A stretch of 52,257 nt of DNA from Candidatus Anaerobutyricum avicola (GTDB taxonomy: Bacteria; Bacillota; Clostridia; Lachnospirales; Lachnospiraceae): NCBI GenBank assembly GCA_019113845.1, contig DXGQ01000050.1, positions 1 through 52,257 of the forward strand. Reading direction: 5' to 3'. The translations under genes and the position numbers were made by a program. Below are positions 16,837 to 25,570 of this stretch, in pieces; position 1 is the stretch's first letter; every line of letters begins with the position of its first letter. The notes below the pieces were generated by a model. The model was not told where the DNA came from, did no database searches, and saw nothing but the letters and a program-made list of their open reading frames with translations.

Positions 16837-18645
16837 GTGCGGAAAGAACTTCTCCGCCTGCGTGAACGGATGCAGGCGGAGAGAATCGATGCCTGGCTGA
16901 TCATGACCGATGATTTCCACGGTTCCGAATATGTGGGAGATTATTTTAAATGCCGGGAGTACATTTCCGGCTTTACCGGCTCTGCCGGTACGCTTCTGGT
17001 CTTAAAAGATCATGTCGGCCTCTGGACAGATGGCCGGTATTTTCTTCAGGCAAAAGAACAGCTGGAGGGCAGCGGCATCACCCTGTATCGTTCGGGACAG
17101 CCCGGAGTACCTTCTCTGGAAAATGTTCTGCAGGAAAGACTCTCTGCGGGAGAGACGCTGGGTTTTGACGGCCGCTGTGTGATGGCGGGCTATGCGCGAA
17201 GGCTGCGGGAGCAGCTGGAAGAAAAAGGCATCACCGTTGTCAGCGGCTTTGACCTGGTGGGAGACGTCTGGGAAGACCGTCCGCCGCTCTCCCGGGAGCC
17301 GGTATGGATTCTCCCGGAAGAGTATGCCGGCATGGGCGCCGGAGAAAAGATCGCGGAAGTGCGCCGGGTATTAAAGCAAAAAAAAGCAGACTGGTTTCTT
17401 CTTGCCAGTCTGGAGGATATCTGCTGGCTGTTAAATGTGCGGGGAAATGATGTGGAATGTACGCCGGTAGTGCTTTCTTACCTTCTGATGAGTCAGGAGG
17501 AGGTGCGCTGGTATGTGCAGACAGAAGCGCTCTCACCTGAGGTGCGGGATTATCTGGCACAGACTGGCATCTGCCTTCGGGAGTACGGGGAGATCTACGC
17601 GGATGTGGAGCGGCTTCCGGCGGGCAGCCGGCTTCTGTACGATGAGAATCATGTCAATGACGCTCTGATCAGCCGGATTCCACCGGAGGTGGAGGCAGAG
17701 GACGGGGAGAATCCCACTTTGCTTCTCAAGGCGATAAAGAATCCGGTGGAGGTATCCAATGAGCGGGCGGCCCATATCAAGGACGGCGTTGCCGTGACCC
17801 GTTTTCTCTTCTGGCTGAAAAAACAGAGGAAAGAAGAAGAGACAGGAAAATGGCAGACTCCGGTCACGGAGCTTGGCGCCGCCGCAAAGCTGGAGACTTT
17901 TCGAAGAGAGCAGGACGGCTACCTTGGTCCGAGCTTTTATCCGATTCTTGCTTACGGGGAGCACGGAGCCATCGTGCATTACGCCGCGGATGAGGACTCC
18001 GATATTCCGCTTCGCCCGGAAGGATTTCTTCTGGCTGACACCGGGGGACATTACAAAGAAGGAACGACCGATATCACAAGAACGATCGCCCTCGGCCCGC
18101 TCACCCGGGAACAGAAAGAGATGTATACATTGGTGTTAAAAGGACATATTCGTCTGGCAGACGCCGTCTTTTTAAAGGGCGCTGCGGGTATGAGCCTCGA
18201 TGTGCTGGCAAGGACGCCTCTCTGGGAGAGAGGACTGGACTACAACCACGGTACCGGTCACGGAGTGGGGTATCTGCTGAGTGTCCATGAAGGTCCGAAC
18301 AGTTTCCGCTATCGACCGGCCGCGACCCGGGGCAATGACTGCGTGCTGGAGGAAGGGATGATCACTTCCGACGAGCCCGGCATCTACCTGGAAGGACGTT
18401 TCGGTATCCGTCTGGAAAATCTCCTGGTCTGCGCAAGAAAAAGAGAGAATACTTTCGGTGTCTTTCTCGGATTCGAGCCGCTCACCATGGTTCCCTTCGA
18501 CCGGGAAGCCATCCTTGGGGAGATGCTCTCGGAAAAAGAGCGGAACTGGCTGAATACCTATCACCGGAAAGTCTTCGAGACGCTGTCCCCGTATCTTGAG
18601 GAAGAAGAACGCCGGTGGCTCCGGGAGGAGACAGCGGAGATATAG
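16837..18645 (+). CDS. Xaa-Pro aminopeptidase (M24 family, aminopeptidase P type)
   Basis: A 602-residue cytosolic metallopeptidase that removes the N-terminal residue before proline. It has two creatinase-N-like domains (about 1-300) and a pita-bread M24 domain. Metal ligands are visible: the first Asp in LADTGGHYKEGTTDITRT, the second Asp in TTDITRT, His in YNHGTGHGVGYLL, Glu in TSDEPGIYLEG and Glu in GIRLENLL. The length matches the three-domain eukaryote-like aminopeptidase P form. The start is GTG, with AAGGAG 9 bases upstream, three bases after the galE stop. It ends facing the SDR gene; a weak hairpin with GGGG/CCCC and AGACG/CGTCT arms (18651-18677) lies between them. Confidence 0.93.
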   Translation: MRKELLRLRERMQAERIDAWLIMTDDFHGSEYVGDYFKCREYISGFTGSAGTLLVLKDHVGLWTDGRYFLQAKEQLEGSGITLYRSGQPGVPSLENVLQERLSAGETLGFDGRCVMAGYARRLREQLEEKGITVVSGFDLVGDVWEDRPPLSREPVWILPEEYAGMGAGEKIAEVRRVLKQKKADWFLLASLEDICWLLNVRGNDVECTPVVLSYLLMSQEEVRWYVQTEALSPEVRDYLAQTGICLREYGEIYADVERLPAGSRLLYDENHVNDALISRIPPEVEAEDGENPTLLLKAIKNPVEVSNERAAHIKDGVAVTRFLFWLKKQRKEEETGKWQTPVTELGAAAKLETFRREQDGYLGPSFYPILAYGEHGAIVHYAADEDSDIPLRPEGFLLADTGGHYKEGTTDITRTIALGPLTREQKEMYTLVLKGHIRLADAVFLKGAAGMSLDVLARTPLWERGLDYNHGTGHGVGYLLSVHEGPNSFRYRPAATRGNDCVLEEGMITSDEPGIYLEGRFGIRLENLLVCARKRENTFGVFLGFEPLTMVPFDREAILGEMLSEKERNWLNTYHRKVFETLSPYLEEEERRWLREETAEI

Positions 18646-18705
18646 CAGGGGCAAGACGTCCTCGTCTGTACCCCATCAGTTCCCAGTCAGGATTTCTGCT
18701 GACAT

Positions 18706-19428
18706 TCAGATCCAGCCCCCGTCAAATCGCAAAACCTGCCCGGTGAGATATTCCGGAGCTTCGGCGATCTGGCAGCAGAACGCGGCCGCTTCTTCTGGAG
18801 AGGCAAAGCGCCCGAACGGGATTTCCTCTGCGAGGGCTTCCCGTTCCTCCGGATCAAAGCAGCGGTTCATCTCTGTGTCGATGACGCCAAAACTGATGGC
18901 GTTCACAGAGATGTGCGAGGGGGCGAGTTCTTTGGCGAGCGCCCGGGTGAGTGCGTTGACGGCTCCCTTGGAGGCGGAGTAGGCAGCCTCGCAGGAAGCG
19001 CCCACTTCTCCCCAGACGGAAGAAATGTTAAGGATCCTCCCCTGCTGTCGGCGCACCATGGATGGGACAGCCGCCCGGCAGGTGAAAAATACAGAATCCA
19101 GGTTGGTCTGCATGAGCCGATGCCACTGAGCGGTACTCATATCAGACAGAAGACCGATGTGAGAGATACCGGCATTGTTGATGAGCAGATCAATGTGACC
19201 GAAGGTGCGCAGCGCACAGTCGATCAGACCGTTCCCGTGTTTCTCGGAGGAGACATCGCCGTAATAGGATGCCACACGGGTAGAAGAGGACAATGTGTCT
19301 GCGGCATGCTGCAGGGCGTCCCTGTCATGACCGCCATTTATGACGAGATTCCAGCCGCGTTGTCCGAGAAGCTTTGCCGTGGCAAAACCGATACCCCGGG
19401 ACGCGCCGGTGATCACTGCTGTGTTCAT
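18706..19428 (-). CDS. FabG-like SDR family NAD(P)-dependent oxidoreductase
   Basis: A 240-residue classical short-chain dehydrogenase: TGASRGIG cofactor loop near the N-terminus, NNAG, catalytic Ser in NISSVWGE, and YSASKGA (YxxxK). The C-terminus LTGQVLRFDGGWI is typical of FabG-like 3-oxoacyl-ACP reductases. The real substrate could be a sugar or a fatty acyl chain. The ATG at 19428 has AAAGGAG 9 bases upstream; the frame stays open for 56 more codons to an ATG at 19596, but those residues are not SDR-like. It is transcribed divergently from the LCP-like gene, with mirror-image repeats between the two. Confidence 0.9.
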   Translation of the reverse strand: MNTAVITGASRGIGFATAKLLGQRGWNLVINGGHDRDALQHAADTLSSSTRVASYYGDVSSEKHGNGLIDCALRTFGHIDLLINNAGISHIGLLSDMSTAQWHRLMQTNLDSVFFTCRAAVPSMVRRQQGRILNISSVWGEVGASCEAAYSASKGAVNALTRALAKELAPSHISVNAISFGVIDTEMNRCFDPEEREALAEEIPFGRFASPEEAAAFCCQIAEAPEYLTGQVLRFDGGWI

Positions 19429-19592
19429 GATGTAAAACTCCTTTCCGGGAGCATTGCCTGTAAAACCTGATTTGCTGTCTGCGTCAGTCGGTTCTGCCTG
19501 CAATGCTGTGTATGCGTATAATACCGGCAGGCTGTCAGAAGTACAGCCAATCGGTTTCTGCAGACCATTATAAATGGATTCATAACAATTTT

Positions 19593-19670
19593 CCATTTCT
19601 ATTTCAACAAAAAATGAAGGGAAATGTTAAAAGACAAACAATTTTATGTCAAAACTTGAAATAGAAATGG
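19593..19670. repeat. Perfect 15-bp inverted repeat between divergent genes
   Basis: CCATTTCTATTTCAA (19593-19607) and TTGAAATAGAAATGG (19656-19670) are exact reverse complements separated by 48 bp. The TTGAAA of the right arm is the -35 box of the plus-strand promoter. The same hexamer in the left arm faces the SDR gene, with a possible TATGAA -10 box 18 bp further along. It looks like a paired operator controlling divergent promoters. Confidence 0.85.
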
Positions 19671-19684
19671 AAGTTTGCTATACT
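19656..19684 (+). promoter_or_regulatory. Sigma-A promoter for the LCP-like/WecG-like operon
   Basis: TTGAAA (19656-19661), 17 bp, TATACT (19679-19684), about 30 bp before the LCP-like start. The -35 box is embedded in the right arm of the 15-bp inverted repeat, so a factor bound there would compete with polymerase. Confidence 0.8.
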
Positions 19685-19714
19685 TAACAGATAAAATCGA
19701 ATAGGAGGGCTATG

Positions 19715-21304
19715 ATGGAAAAGCCAAGCTTGATTGTAAGATTTTTCTCCTTCCTTCTCAAGGTGGCAGTGGTGCTGGTCCTGATGGTTGCCATCGCTTT
19801 CGCATCGTTTGAGGGCGTGAACTACTATCTGACCGGCAGCTTCTACGATGTGAGAAAGCTGGCAGGAGACGGGGGCAATATAACCAGCACCGGCAGCAGT
19901 GAAGTACAGGAGCCGGAGATAGACGAAACTAATATGAGGAGCACCCTCTTTTTTGTTGACAGTGCGGACAGCGGCAGGGAGTACATTGCCCTGAACATGC
20001 TGAATACCAGAACACATATCCTGGATATTCTGCTGATCCCGGCTAATGCGCAGGTGACAGTTGGAAAAGAACTGCTCGATGACCTGCAGAAGGAGATGCC
20101 GGAGGCAAAAAATACGGTGAACCTGACGGATGTCGCCCGCGCTTTTGGTGAGGATAGATATGACATGATCTCCGACATCATGGAAAATGTGACGGGACTG
20201 ACCTTGAGCGGTTATGATGTGATGACACAGGAGAATTTTGAGAGTTTCCTTGATATGGTAAATGATGTGCCGTATCAGGTGGACGAGGACATTTCTTACC
20301 GGAACGCGAACGGGGTCCTGCGTGTCATTGAGGGCGGACAGACAGAGATTGACAGTCAGGATGCCATTGCGCTGCTGACATATCTGGACGGAACCGAGAC
20401 GGAAGAGTCCAACCGTCTGGAGAGAACGAATGTCTACCTGCAGTCATTCTTCCAGACTCTGTTTGCGGAAAATGACAGTAGCACCATATACAGAAAATAT
20501 ACGAATCTGGTGCAGACCGGCGGAGGAAGAGACCTTTCCGGAGAGGAAGAGAACTTTAACGCACTTTCTCCGGAAAATATCACGATCCGTATTTTGCAGG
20601 GCGCGGAGGCGGATAATGTATTTACCATAGATTCTCAGATGGTACAGTTACAGGTTTCCACGCTGGCACAGCAGGCAGAGAACACCGCTTCCGATGGAAG
20701 CCGGGAAGCAGAGAATGACAACAGCGGAGATGATTCTTCGGAGACCGGTTCCGCGACAGGAACAGATTCGAAAGATTACTCCATAGAACTGTATAATTCC
20801 GCGTATGTGGCAGGACTTGCCGGTGAGTGGGAGTCTTATCTTGAGGGAGAAGGTTACAGCATCAGTCTGGTTGATTCCTATCAGGATGAAGGACCGCTTT
20901 CCACCACAAGGATCGTGGTGACGGAGGAAGGAATAGGAGAAGATCTCCTGACATACTTCCCGAGTGCCGAGATCGAGGTGGGCGACATTGATACCGGCGG
21001 AGACATTCAGGTTTATATCGGTACGGACAGCACGGACGTCGGCGGTGAAGACAGCACCTATGACGGAGATACTTCTGATGATGAAACTGACGCTGACGAG
21101 ACGGACAGCGATTACAGTTATGACGGAGAGGACAGTTCTTACGATAATGACGAGAGCGATGGTTCCTCCTATGATGACGAGAACAGCGACGACGACAGTT
21201 CTTATGACGACGGGGAAGATACTGACGACGAGGAAGGCGAGTCTTCCCAGGATATTGGCGGCTACGGCGGTTCCTATAATTTTGATACGGATTCCGCACA
21301 GTAG
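19715..21304 (+). CDS. LCP/LytR_C-like membrane protein with acidic tail
   Basis: A 529-residue exported protein. One membrane anchor lies near the N-terminus (VAVVLVLMVAIAFASFEGV). A region resembling the LytR-CpsA-Psr domain follows (about 70-260), but the expected catalytic Arg/Asp (SIPRDT-type motif) is replaced by LLIPANAQ, so phosphotransferase activity is doubtful. A LytR_C-like beta-alpha domain is at about 350-440 (YSIELYNSAYVAGLAGEWES). The last 90 residues are almost only Asp, Ser, Tyr, Glu and Gly. The second ATG (19715), 6 bases after AGGAGG, is better spaced than the ATG at 19712. The WecG-like gene follows 20 bp later. A structural or regulatory envelope role is likely; I am less sure of family than of location. 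Confidence 0.72.
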   Translation: MEKPSLIVRFFSFLLKVAVVLVLMVAIAFASFEGVNYYLTGSFYDVRKLAGDGGNITSTGSSEVQEPEIDETNMRSTLFFVDSADSGREYIALNMLNTRTHILDILLIPANAQVTVGKELLDDLQKEMPEAKNTVNLTDVARAFGEDRYDMISDIMENVTGLTLSGYDVMTQENFESFLDMVNDVPYQVDEDISYRNANGVLRVIEGGQTEIDSQDAIALLTYLDGTETEESNRLERTNVYLQSFFQTLFAENDSSTIYRKYTNLVQTGGGRDLSGEEENFNALSPENITIRILQGAEADNVFTIDSQMVQLQVSTLAQQAENTASDGSREAENDNSGDDSSETGSATGTDSKDYSIELYNSAYVAGLAGEWESYLEGEGYSISLVDSYQDEGPLSTTRIVVTEEGIGEDLLTYFPSAEIEVGDIDTGGDIQVYIGTDSTDVGGEDSTYDGDTSDDETDADETDSDYSYDGEDSSYDNDESDGSSYDDENSDDDSSYDDGEDTDDEEGESSQDIGGYGGSYNFDTDSAQ

Positions 21305-21324
21305 CCTGGAAAGGTCCAAAAGGA

Positions 21325-22218
21325 ATGAAAGAACATTCTTCTAGAAAAGTAAATGTGCTCGGCATTGACGTGTCGGTGATGCGTCCGGAAAAAGCGGTGA
21401 ATCTTACCATGGACTATATGAGAAGGAAAGGGCTGGAGGTCGTTTTCTTCCACTCGGCAGAGAGTTCTCTCTACTGCCAGAATCAGTCCTGGGCGGCAGA
21501 ATCCGTCCAGAATATGCAGCTGGTTCTGCCCGGCGACAGCCATATGGAGATGGCGATCCGCCACCAGAGGAGCAGCAGCGAGGACAGAAAAGGCATCGGA
21601 GAGTTTGCGGATGAGTACCTGAAGCGTCTGTTCGCGAAGCTGAACAGAGAGAGCAGAGAGATTTATGCGGTCATGACGAAGCAGGAGCATCTGGACTCTT
21701 TTAAAGAGTATATCAGCAGCTCCTATCCGGATATTTTCCAGAATGGGACCGCTTTTGACGGAGAGAATACCGGGACAGTACTCAACGAGATCAACGCGAA
21801 CATTCCGGATATCGTATTTTTCTGTCTGCCGGTGGAGCAGCAGATTATGTTTGTCCGGGATTTTTCTTCCATGATGAACACCCGGCTCTGCATCTGCATT
21901 GAGTCAGTGCAGCCGCTGATCAGCAAGGAGACGGAGAGCGCGCCCGCAGTGCTTCGTGTGCTGCATCTGGATGAGTTGTGGTTCCGCATGAAGAGAGAGT
22001 CTGTCATCAAAAAGACCGTGATCGGTTCTATTTTCAAGCAGAAAGTACTGGAAGATGCCGGGGGAGAGGCGGCAGAGCAGGGACAAAGTACATCTGCCTC
22101 ATCCGGCGGGGATAAGACAGGACAAAGCGAAGAGCAGAAGACGGAGGCGGTTTCTGTTGATGAAGCGACGACAAAAGTACAGAAGGAAGAAGACAGACAG
22201 TCGTTTTTGAAATCATGA
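21325..22218 (+). CDS. WecG/TagA-like glycosyltransferase homologue, probably degenerate
   Basis: A 297-residue cytosolic protein. The opening VNVLGIDVSVMRPEKAVNLT and the later NIPDIVFFCLPVEQQIMFV resemble the WecG/TagA/CpsF family, which adds N-acetylmannosaminuronate or ManNAc to lipid-linked sugars. Catalytic landmarks of that family (an early DG-type Asp, GxGxPKQE) are not matched: the second reads FFCLPVEQQ. The C-terminal 60 residues are Gln/Glu/Ser/Thr-rich and disordered. It is co-transcribed with the LCP-like gene. In true teichoic acid pathways TagA and LCP proteins act at opposite ends of the same route, so this pair may be a repurposed version. Transcription ends at the hairpin at 22314-22366. 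Confidence 0.62.
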   Translation: MKEHSSRKVNVLGIDVSVMRPEKAVNLTMDYMRRKGLEVVFFHSAESSLYCQNQSWAAESVQNMQLVLPGDSHMEMAIRHQRSSSEDRKGIGEFADEYLKRLFAKLNRESREIYAVMTKQEHLDSFKEYISSSYPDIFQNGTAFDGENTGTVLNEINANIPDIVFFCLPVEQQIMFVRDFSSMMNTRLCICIESVQPLISKETESAPAVLRVLHLDELWFRMKRESVIKKTVIGSIFKQKVLEDAGGEAAEQGQSTSASSGGDKTGQSEEQKTEAVSVDEATTKVQKEEDRQSFLKS

Positions 22219-22313
22219 GATTCCCGGATGTACAGCTCCGATAAAAGGACAGGGTTTTGATAGGATTTTTATGGAAAAAGTATAAAATATATAATTTGTT
22301 ATCAATATGATAC

Positions 22314-22366
22314 AAAAAAGAGAGAGGGATTGTACATTTTTGCGTATTTCCCTCTTTTTTTTTTCG
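22314..22366 (+). terminator. Terminator after the LCP-like/WecG-like operon
   Basis: AAAAAAGAGAGGGA pairs with TTCCCTCTTTTTTTTTT across an 18-base loop, ending in ten T. It separates this operon from the regulator gene at 22451. Confidence 0.85.
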
Positions 22367-22450
22367 ATAATTTGTATTAGAATAACAAATAAGTCTTACT
22401 TTATTTATACAAAAGCACTAGAACAGAGAGTTCGGAGAGGAAGGAACACT

Positions 22451-23539
22451 ATGATTTCAAATCAGATTTTGCAGGATACCATTGATGGGATCAAAGCCAT
22501 CACAAGAATCGATCTGTGTGTGATGGACACGGAAGGGAAGCCGCTGGCGTCCACGCTGGATGCTGTGGAAGAGTATAAGGAAGCGGTGCTCGTCTTCGCG
22601 GAGTCCCTGGCCGAGAGCCAGATGCTGCAGGGCTACCAGTTTTTTAAGGTATTTGATGAGAACCAGCTGGAATATATTATACTGGTGAAGGGCGAGACCG
22701 ATGATGTCTACATGATCGGTAAGATGGCAGCGTTCCAGATTCAGAATCTGCTGGTAGCATACAAGGAGCGCTTTGATAAAGATAACTTTATCAAGAATCT
22801 CCTTCTGGATAACCTGCTGCTGGTGGACATTTACAATCGGGCCAAGAAGCTTCACATCGAGACGGATGTGCGCCGCTGTGTGTTCATTATTGAGACGAAG
22901 AATGACAAGGACAACAATGTCTTTGAGACCGTGAGAAGCATTTTCTCCGCAAAGGCGAAGGACTTTATCACGGCGGTGGATGAGAAGAATATTATTCTCG
23001 TAAAAGAGGTGAAAGCCGGGGAGGGATACAATGAGCTGCACAAGACTGCGGAAGTGATCGTGGATATGCTCAACACAGAGGCGATGACAAGAGTGCATGT
23101 GGCATACGGCACTATCGTCAATGAGATTAAAGAAGTGTCCCGTTCCTACAAGGAAGCAAAGATGGCCATGGATGTAGGTAAGATTTTCTACCCGGAAAAC
23201 AGCGTGGTCGCTTATAACCGTCTGGGTATCGGCCGTCTGATCTATCAGCTGCCGCTGCCGTTGTGCAAAATGTTCATCAAAGAGATATTTGAGGGACGTT
23301 CCCCGGATGAGTTCGATGATGAGACATTGATGACCATCAATAAGTTCTTTGAGAACAGCCTGAATGTCTCCGAGACATCCAGACAGCTGTACATTCACAG
23401 AAACACTCTCGTGTACCGTCTGGATAAGCTGCAGAAGAGCACGAACCTGGATCTTCGTGTCTTCGAGGACGCCATCACCTTTAAGATTGCCCTTATGGTT
23501 GTGAAATACATGAAATATATGGAGCGAGTGGAATATTAA
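22451..23539 (+). CDS. PucR/CdaR-type helix-turn-helix transcriptional regulator
   Basis: A 362-residue regulator. The N-terminal half (about 1-130) resembles the sugar-diacid recognition domain of CdaR (ITRIDLCVMDTEGKPLAST), followed by a GGDEF-related CdaR domain. The C-terminal 60 residues form the HTH_30 DNA-binding domain (NVSETSRQLYIHRNTLVYRLDKLQK). Such proteins control glycerate, glucarate, purine or amino acid catabolism. None of those genes is adjacent here, so the target is unknown. The ATG at 22451 has AGGAAGG upstream; an in-frame ATG at 22307 lies before the terminator and is rejected. Its TAA overlaps the ATG of the ctpA-type gene by one base, so the two are translationally linked. 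Confidence 0.85.
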   Translation: MISNQILQDTIDGIKAITRIDLCVMDTEGKPLASTLDAVEEYKEAVLVFAESLAESQMLQGYQFFKVFDENQLEYIILVKGETDDVYMIGKMAAFQIQNLLVAYKERFDKDNFIKNLLLDNLLLVDIYNRAKKLHIETDVRRCVFIIETKNDKDNNVFETVRSIFSAKAKDFITAVDEKNIILVKEVKAGEGYNELHKTAEVIVDMLNTEAMTRVHVAYGTIVNEIKEVSRSYKEAKMAMDVGKIFYPENSVVAYNRLGIGRLIYQLPLPLCKMFIKEIFEGRSPDEFDDETLMTINKFFENSLNVSETSRQLYIHRNTLVYRLDKLQKSTNLDLRVFEDAITFKIALMVVKYMKYMERVEY

Positions 23540-24894
23540 TGACAGAATGGAATGACAACAGGGAACAGGAGAATATGGAAGCAGGTCCGGACGGCAGAGA
23601 AGAGGAGCAGACCCCGGAGCTGGAAGAGCAGGAAGATGGCCGCACGGAGCGGGAGAGCCTGCGGTATGTCTATCCGGGAAAGAAAGAGCCGGTAGGCCGG
23701 TTCGGAAGCCGGAGATGGGGAACCCGTCTCAAGATGGCGGTACTTCTGCTTTTGGTGGCTGTGGCCGGCTTTGTGGTCGGGCATGTGATCCTTCTCTTTG
23801 CATCCGGAAATGGAGTGAATAACTTTAAGGTCATGACGAAGCTCACGATGCTGGAGGCCTATGTTGATCATTTCTTTCTGGATGAGACAGATGGAAGCCG
23901 TCTGGAAGATTACATTTACAAGGGATATATCGCCGGGCTCGACGACCCGTACGCCGCCTACTATAATGAAGAAGAGTATGCACAGCTCATGGAAGAGGAT
24001 TCCGGAGAGTATGTGGGTATCGGCGTGACGGTCCGCCAGGATCCGGACACCGGGTACGTGCTGGTGGAGCAGGTCAACAAAGGCGGTCCTGCCTACAACG
24101 CCGGCGTACAGGCGGATGACATCATCATGGCAGTGGACGGAGAAGATACGGCGGAACTTGGTCTGCAGGATACCGTCGCTCTCATCAAAAAGAATGAGAA
24201 GCCGGTGGTACTCACCATTCTCCGCGGCAGTGAGAGCATGGAGCTTACCGTGGATAAGTCACAGATCGTGATGGAGACAGTCACCTGGGAGATGAAGGAG
24301 AATCATACCGGATATATCGCCGTCTCCCAGTTTATCGACAATACCTCTGAGCAGTTTAACGAGGCGCTCACCTCCCTGACAGAGGAGGGGATGACCAGTC
24401 TGATCATTGACCTCAGAGATAATGGGGGAGGACTTCTCACCGCCTGTCTTGACATGGTGTCACGATTTGTGCCGGATGAGAAACTCATTGTATACACGGA
24501 AGATAAAAAGGGCAACCGCACGGAATACAACAGCGATTCTGTGGATGTGATCGACCTCCCGGTCGTTCTTCTGGTCAATGAGAACTCTGCCAGCGCATCC
24601 GAGATCATGACCGGCTGCCTGAAAGATTACGGCATTGCCACAATTGTGGGAGAGACGACCTACGGAAAAGGAATTGTGCAGAATATCATGCCGCTACCGG
24701 ACGGATCCGCAGTAAAGATGACGGTTTCCAAATATTATACGCCAAACGGCAGCAATATCCATGAGGTGGGCATCACCCCGGATGTGACCGTTGAGATGAG
24801 TGATGAAGAATGGGCGGCTGCCCAGGATGATCCGGCGAAAGATACGCAGCTGCATGAGGCGTACCAGATACTGGCCGGTCAGAAACAGCAATGA
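23539..24894 (+). CDS. C-terminal processing protease, S41 family (CtpA/CtpB-like)
   Basis: A 451-residue membrane-anchored, extracytoplasmic serine protease. A charged cytoplasmic N-terminus of about 65 residues is followed by one membrane segment (MAVLLLLVAVAGFVVGHVIL). A PDZ domain (YVGIGVTVRQDPDTGYVLVE) and the S41 catalytic domain come next. The catalytic Ser lies in NENSASASEIM and the Lys in TTYGKGIVQ. In spore formers such proteases cut regulators, for example SpoIVFA in pro-sigma-K activation, but the link to sporulation here is only suggestive. The start overlaps the regulator stop by one base (TAATG). The last codons and stop are duplicated 67 bp downstream. Confidence 0.93.
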   Translation: MTEWNDNREQENMEAGPDGREEEQTPELEEQEDGRTERESLRYVYPGKKEPVGRFGSRRWGTRLKMAVLLLLVAVAGFVVGHVILLFASGNGVNNFKVMTKLTMLEAYVDHFFLDETDGSRLEDYIYKGYIAGLDDPYAAYYNEEEYAQLMEEDSGEYVGIGVTVRQDPDTGYVLVEQVNKGGPAYNAGVQADDIIMAVDGEDTAELGLQDTVALIKKNEKPVVLTILRGSESMELTVDKSQIVMETVTWEMKENHTGYIAVSQFIDNTSEQFNEALTSLTEEGMTSLIIDLRDNGGGLLTACLDMVSRFVPDEKLIVYTEDKKGNRTEYNSDSVDVIDLPVVLLVNENSASASEIMTGCLKDYGIATIVGETTYGKGIVQNIMPLPDGSAVKMTVSKYYTPNGSNIHEVGITPDVTVEMSDEEWAAAQDDPAKDTQLHEAYQILAGQKQQ

Positions 24895-24968
24895 AAAAGC
24901 ACTCGTCCGGTACCGCTGCAGTTAAACATGCATAGTACTGGCCGGTCGGAAACAGCAATAAAAAAAGC
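24869..24968 (+). repeat. Direct repeat of the ctpA 3' end
   Basis: TACTGGCCGGTCAGAAACAG and the following CAATGAAAAAGC (24869-24900) recur with two substitutions and one inserted base at 24936-24968. The first copy encodes the last residues and stop of the protease; the second is non-coding. It is a local partial duplication. Confidence 0.85.
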
Positions 24969-25007
24969 CGCAGGGCGGCAGACATAACAGACATAAAAAG
25001 AATTGAC

Positions 25008-25043
25008 AAAAAGAGGGGCAGATTAACAGATGCCCCTCTTTTT
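25008..25043. terminator. Bidirectional terminator shared by ctpA and the convergent gene
   Basis: AAAAAGAGGGGCA (25008-25020) and TGCCCCTCTTTTT (25031-25043) form a perfect 13-bp stem with a 10-base loop. The T runs allow termination both ways. The right arm lies within the last codons of the minus-strand gene, so the hairpin is partly coding. Confidence 0.9.
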
Positions 25044-25502
25044 CAGAAAGCTCTGTATGTGATCATCCACATCATGTTCCAGTGATTTATCAAGAGAAAA
25101 TGTGCGATAAGAGATACCGGTGGTGATGGTGAGTGCATCCGGCTCATAGAGAATGTTGAGATAGATTCCCTCAATATCCTCCTCGCGAAAAGAACAGCGG
25201 CTCTCCTTTATGAGAAAAGCAACCGTCGCTTTTGGCAGTGCCAGAATGATCTTACATCCGAGAGGAAGACGTTTCCCCCGGATGATCGAAAAAGCAAAAG
25301 GGCGCACCTCTTTCCAGAGACAATATTCCCGCTCCGGACGTTCGGAGTCCGTATCAAAGAAGTCAGTATTCAGATGACCGTCGATATGATAGGATATCTC
25401 TTTTTTGAAAGACGCTTCCACCAGATAGAACAGGTCGAAGGTCTCCCTGGAAAGCAGATGCGCCATAAAATTTTTGACGTCGGTAATGGAAACAGAAAGC
25501 AT
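25023..25502 (-). CDS. DUF5721-like conserved hypothetical protein
   Basis: A 159-residue soluble protein without signal or membrane segment (start MLSVSITDVKNFMAHLLSRE). It resembles the Lachnospiraceae family I know as DUF5721, whose function is unknown; the family assignment is from memory and is only moderately secure. It has a mixed alpha/beta composition with conserved-looking DFFD, WKEVRPFAFSIIRGKRLPL and SYRTFSLDKSLEHDVDDHIQ segments. AGGAGGACTTTC before the ATG is a good ribosome site. It converges on ctpA and its final codons contain the shared terminator. Confidence 0.7.
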   Translation of the reverse strand: MLSVSITDVKNFMAHLLSRETFDLFYLVEASFKKEISYHIDGHLNTDFFDTDSERPEREYCLWKEVRPFAFSIIRGKRLPLGCKIILALPKATVAFLIKESRCSFREEDIEGIYLNILYEPDALTITTGISYRTFSLDKSLEHDVDDHIQSFLKKRGIC

Positions 25503-25570
25503 GAAAGTCCTCCTAACACGAAATGGGGATAATTTGCAAAGGGGATAACAGATATCTGCTTAAACAGACA

